Below the pieces are notes generated by a model. The model had not been told where the DNA came from, did not search any database, and worked only from the letters and a program-made list of their open reading frames with translations. This document shows, piece after piece, positions 62,539 through 64,000 of a stretch of 64,000 nt of DNA. A program made the position numbers and the translations under genes. The stretch is from the NCBI GenBank assembly GCA_013399305.1, contig VXAI01000046.1:2550631-2614630 (forward strand). Direction: 5' to 3'. The stretch is from Rostratula benghalensis. Its lineage: Eukaryota; Chordata; Aves; Charadriiformes; Rostratulidae. Within the stretch, counting starts at the first letter, position 1. Each line of letters opens with the position of its first letter.

Positions 62539-63159
62539 CCTGTACAAATATGTATTTTTCCCTGAGGGATCAAGGTTACACCCGCAAGTGCTCTATGTAC
62601 ATATTGCACTGTAGAGGAATGAAGAACATGTGCAAAAAAAGCAACAATGATTGAAGCTTACTAATCAAACCTTTTAATCATGACTGCTATGTCATCTTGC
62701 ATTTTGGAATGTCGGAACACAGCTATTCCTTTAATCTAAAATGTAAAAAAAAAAAAAAAGAAGAAAGAAAAAAGAAACACACACCTCTACTATGGCACAT
62801 TCAATGAAATAAAAAGTTTTCCAAAGACAAATAGACAAATTCCATCAAGAAAATAATACAAAGTTCGTTCGTTTGTGGTTTTTTTTGTTTTTTAGAAAAA
62901 TTACATTACTTTCTTTCATTGTTTCACATTACAAAATCTTTTTTTTTCATGTTTACACAAATCACATTTTATTGCAGGAGTATTTCAAGTGCCATCAAAC
63001 ATTTATAGAAGGGTTAAAAAAATAGAAGTCTCTCTAAAGTGGTCCAGACAAGGCTTTGTATAGAATAAATCTTTTTTCCACCTTCTATTTTTGACTTAAG
63101 TATTTTGAATACATTTTCTTTATTCCATTGACACTTAACAGCCTAGAAGCAGCCATTCA

Positions 63160-63240
63160 CACATACCCACGCATATATTCATGTGCACGCACAAATGTAC
63201 TCTCTCATACACACACACAGGTGCACATACACACACAGAT
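63160..63240 (+). repeat. CA/CATA-rich degenerate microsatellite
   Basis: Alternating acacac, catac and gcacgc pieces over about 80 bp. Not a pure array. Confidence 0.8.
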
Positions 63241-64000
63241 ATCTTGGTATCCATACTAAGATAGATAAGCTTTAATAAAGAACAACCAAACTTAAAACCA
63301 GCCTCCCTTTTCACCTAATCCCCTAGTTTGTGAAACATCCATCAATGGTGGAGATGTTGAAGTATATTAGGGCACTTCAAATGACAGTAATGTATCTCTT
63401 TCCTAGAAAGCCAGTGGATAGATACAACACCCCATGGGTATCTCTTTGCAGACTTCAAAGCACAGATTGTTGAAAAACAATGTGTTATTCCTTTATTTTC
63501 AGCTATCCTGGTGTTTTTGTTTGTAGTGAACTGGGCAGATGATGACAATACTCATGTCAATATCCACTGACCCCAAATACAGTTTCAGTATCTGCTAGCA
63601 GGCCACAGTCCCAGCAGTTCTGCAGAGTGATCCCCTCGGCTGCCTTGGGTTCTTACACGGCCCCCACTCTGACCAGGCACTCCAACGTTACTCTGCGTCC
63701 CCTTCCTAAACAGCCTCCTTGGCAGCAGCAGTTTCACTGGTACATCTGCCAGGCTGTATTCCATGCTGTGACCAGGAAAGCAGAGCTCTTGGGCTATGTA
63801 CGCACAGCCTGACTGAACAAGGTGCCAGGACCCAGGAGCTCCCACAGACAAAAATGGCAGCACTTTCTGGCCTGGAAAATCCTATCAGAAGATGTTTTCA
63901 GATGCAAAGGGCTTTCAGCTAAGGCCCTCTCTGGAACCTCTTTACAGTTATGTATTTTATTAGTAAATGCTCCAGAAATCTGTTGTCAATGGCTTATGGG

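Larger units (their letters stand above)
56631..64000 (-). other. RORA: Probable RORA 3' UTR (long, non-coding part only)
   Basis: RORA encodes the retinoic-acid-receptor-related orphan nuclear receptor alpha and lies next to ICE2 on the same strand in other vertebrates, with a 3' UTR of many kilobases. Here 7.4 kb of AT-rich DNA lacks any convincing coding exon. A candidate AATAAA (minus strand) at 56631-56636 could mark its end, and many AUUUA-type pentamers are present in that sense. The RORA stop codon was not found before the right edge. The assignment rests on synteny and composition, not on homology seen in the sequence. Confidence 0.45.

Noticed and set aside
1..64000. CRISPR arrays, operons, prophage or bacterial-type systems
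   Set aside because: Nothing of the kind is present; the only tandem array is the 4-unit minisatellite and the gene structure is plainly vertebrate.

Overview
This window is vertebrate nuclear DNA, almost certainly from a bird. The genes are intron-rich with GT-AG introns, and the repeats are avian: CR1 LINE 3' ends (including one with the (ATTCTGTG)-like tail) and a solo LTR of a family common in bird genomes. There are no bacterial-type operons. Nearly every open frame outside the exons listed here looks like chance. There is one assembly gap of 125 N.

The layout matches a conserved vertebrate block (human 15q22.2: ANXA2 - ICE2/NARG2 - RORA, all on the same strand). Everything recognised is on the minus strand. 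From 1 to about 13.1 kb lies the 5' end of ANXA2 (annexin A2): a non-coding first exon in a CpG island (12.3-13.4 kb), the ATG exon (8169-8228) and the next coding exon (3981-4080). The rest of the gene continues off the left edge. About 13.1-29.5 kb is the ANXA2-ICE2 intergenic interval. It holds a CR1 fragment, a 509-bp solo LTR with 5-bp target-site duplications, one copy of an 81-bp dispersed repeat whose other copy is in ANXA2 intron 1, a pair of perfect palindromes and a degraded CR1 body fragment.

From 29506 to 54237 lies a complete ICE2 (NARG2) gene. I could place 15 coding exons. Their splice phases all join, giving one uninterrupted 990-codon frame including the stop (989 aa), very close to the human protein length as I remember it. 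ICE2 is a subunit of the little elongation complex, which works with ELL and RNA polymerase II on snRNA genes. Its promoter is a CpG island at 53.9-54.7 kb with two CCAAT boxes, YY1-type motifs (one over the start codon) and a CCCT-repeat tract.

From 54.4 to 64.0 kb no coding exon is visible. By synteny and strand, the AT-rich sequence from about 56.6 kb rightwards is best read as the long 3' UTR of RORA, with its stop codon beyond the right edge. It contains an inverted-repeat-bounded segment resembling a hAT transposon remnant, with a 4 x 22-bp G-rich minisatellite inside. No exotic or previously undescribed system is evident. The points most worth checking are the near-identical 81-bp repeat pair, the lysine-rich C-terminal extension of ICE2, the Ser-to-Cys change at the ANXA2 N-terminus, the solo LTR and the RORA-side inverted-repeat element.
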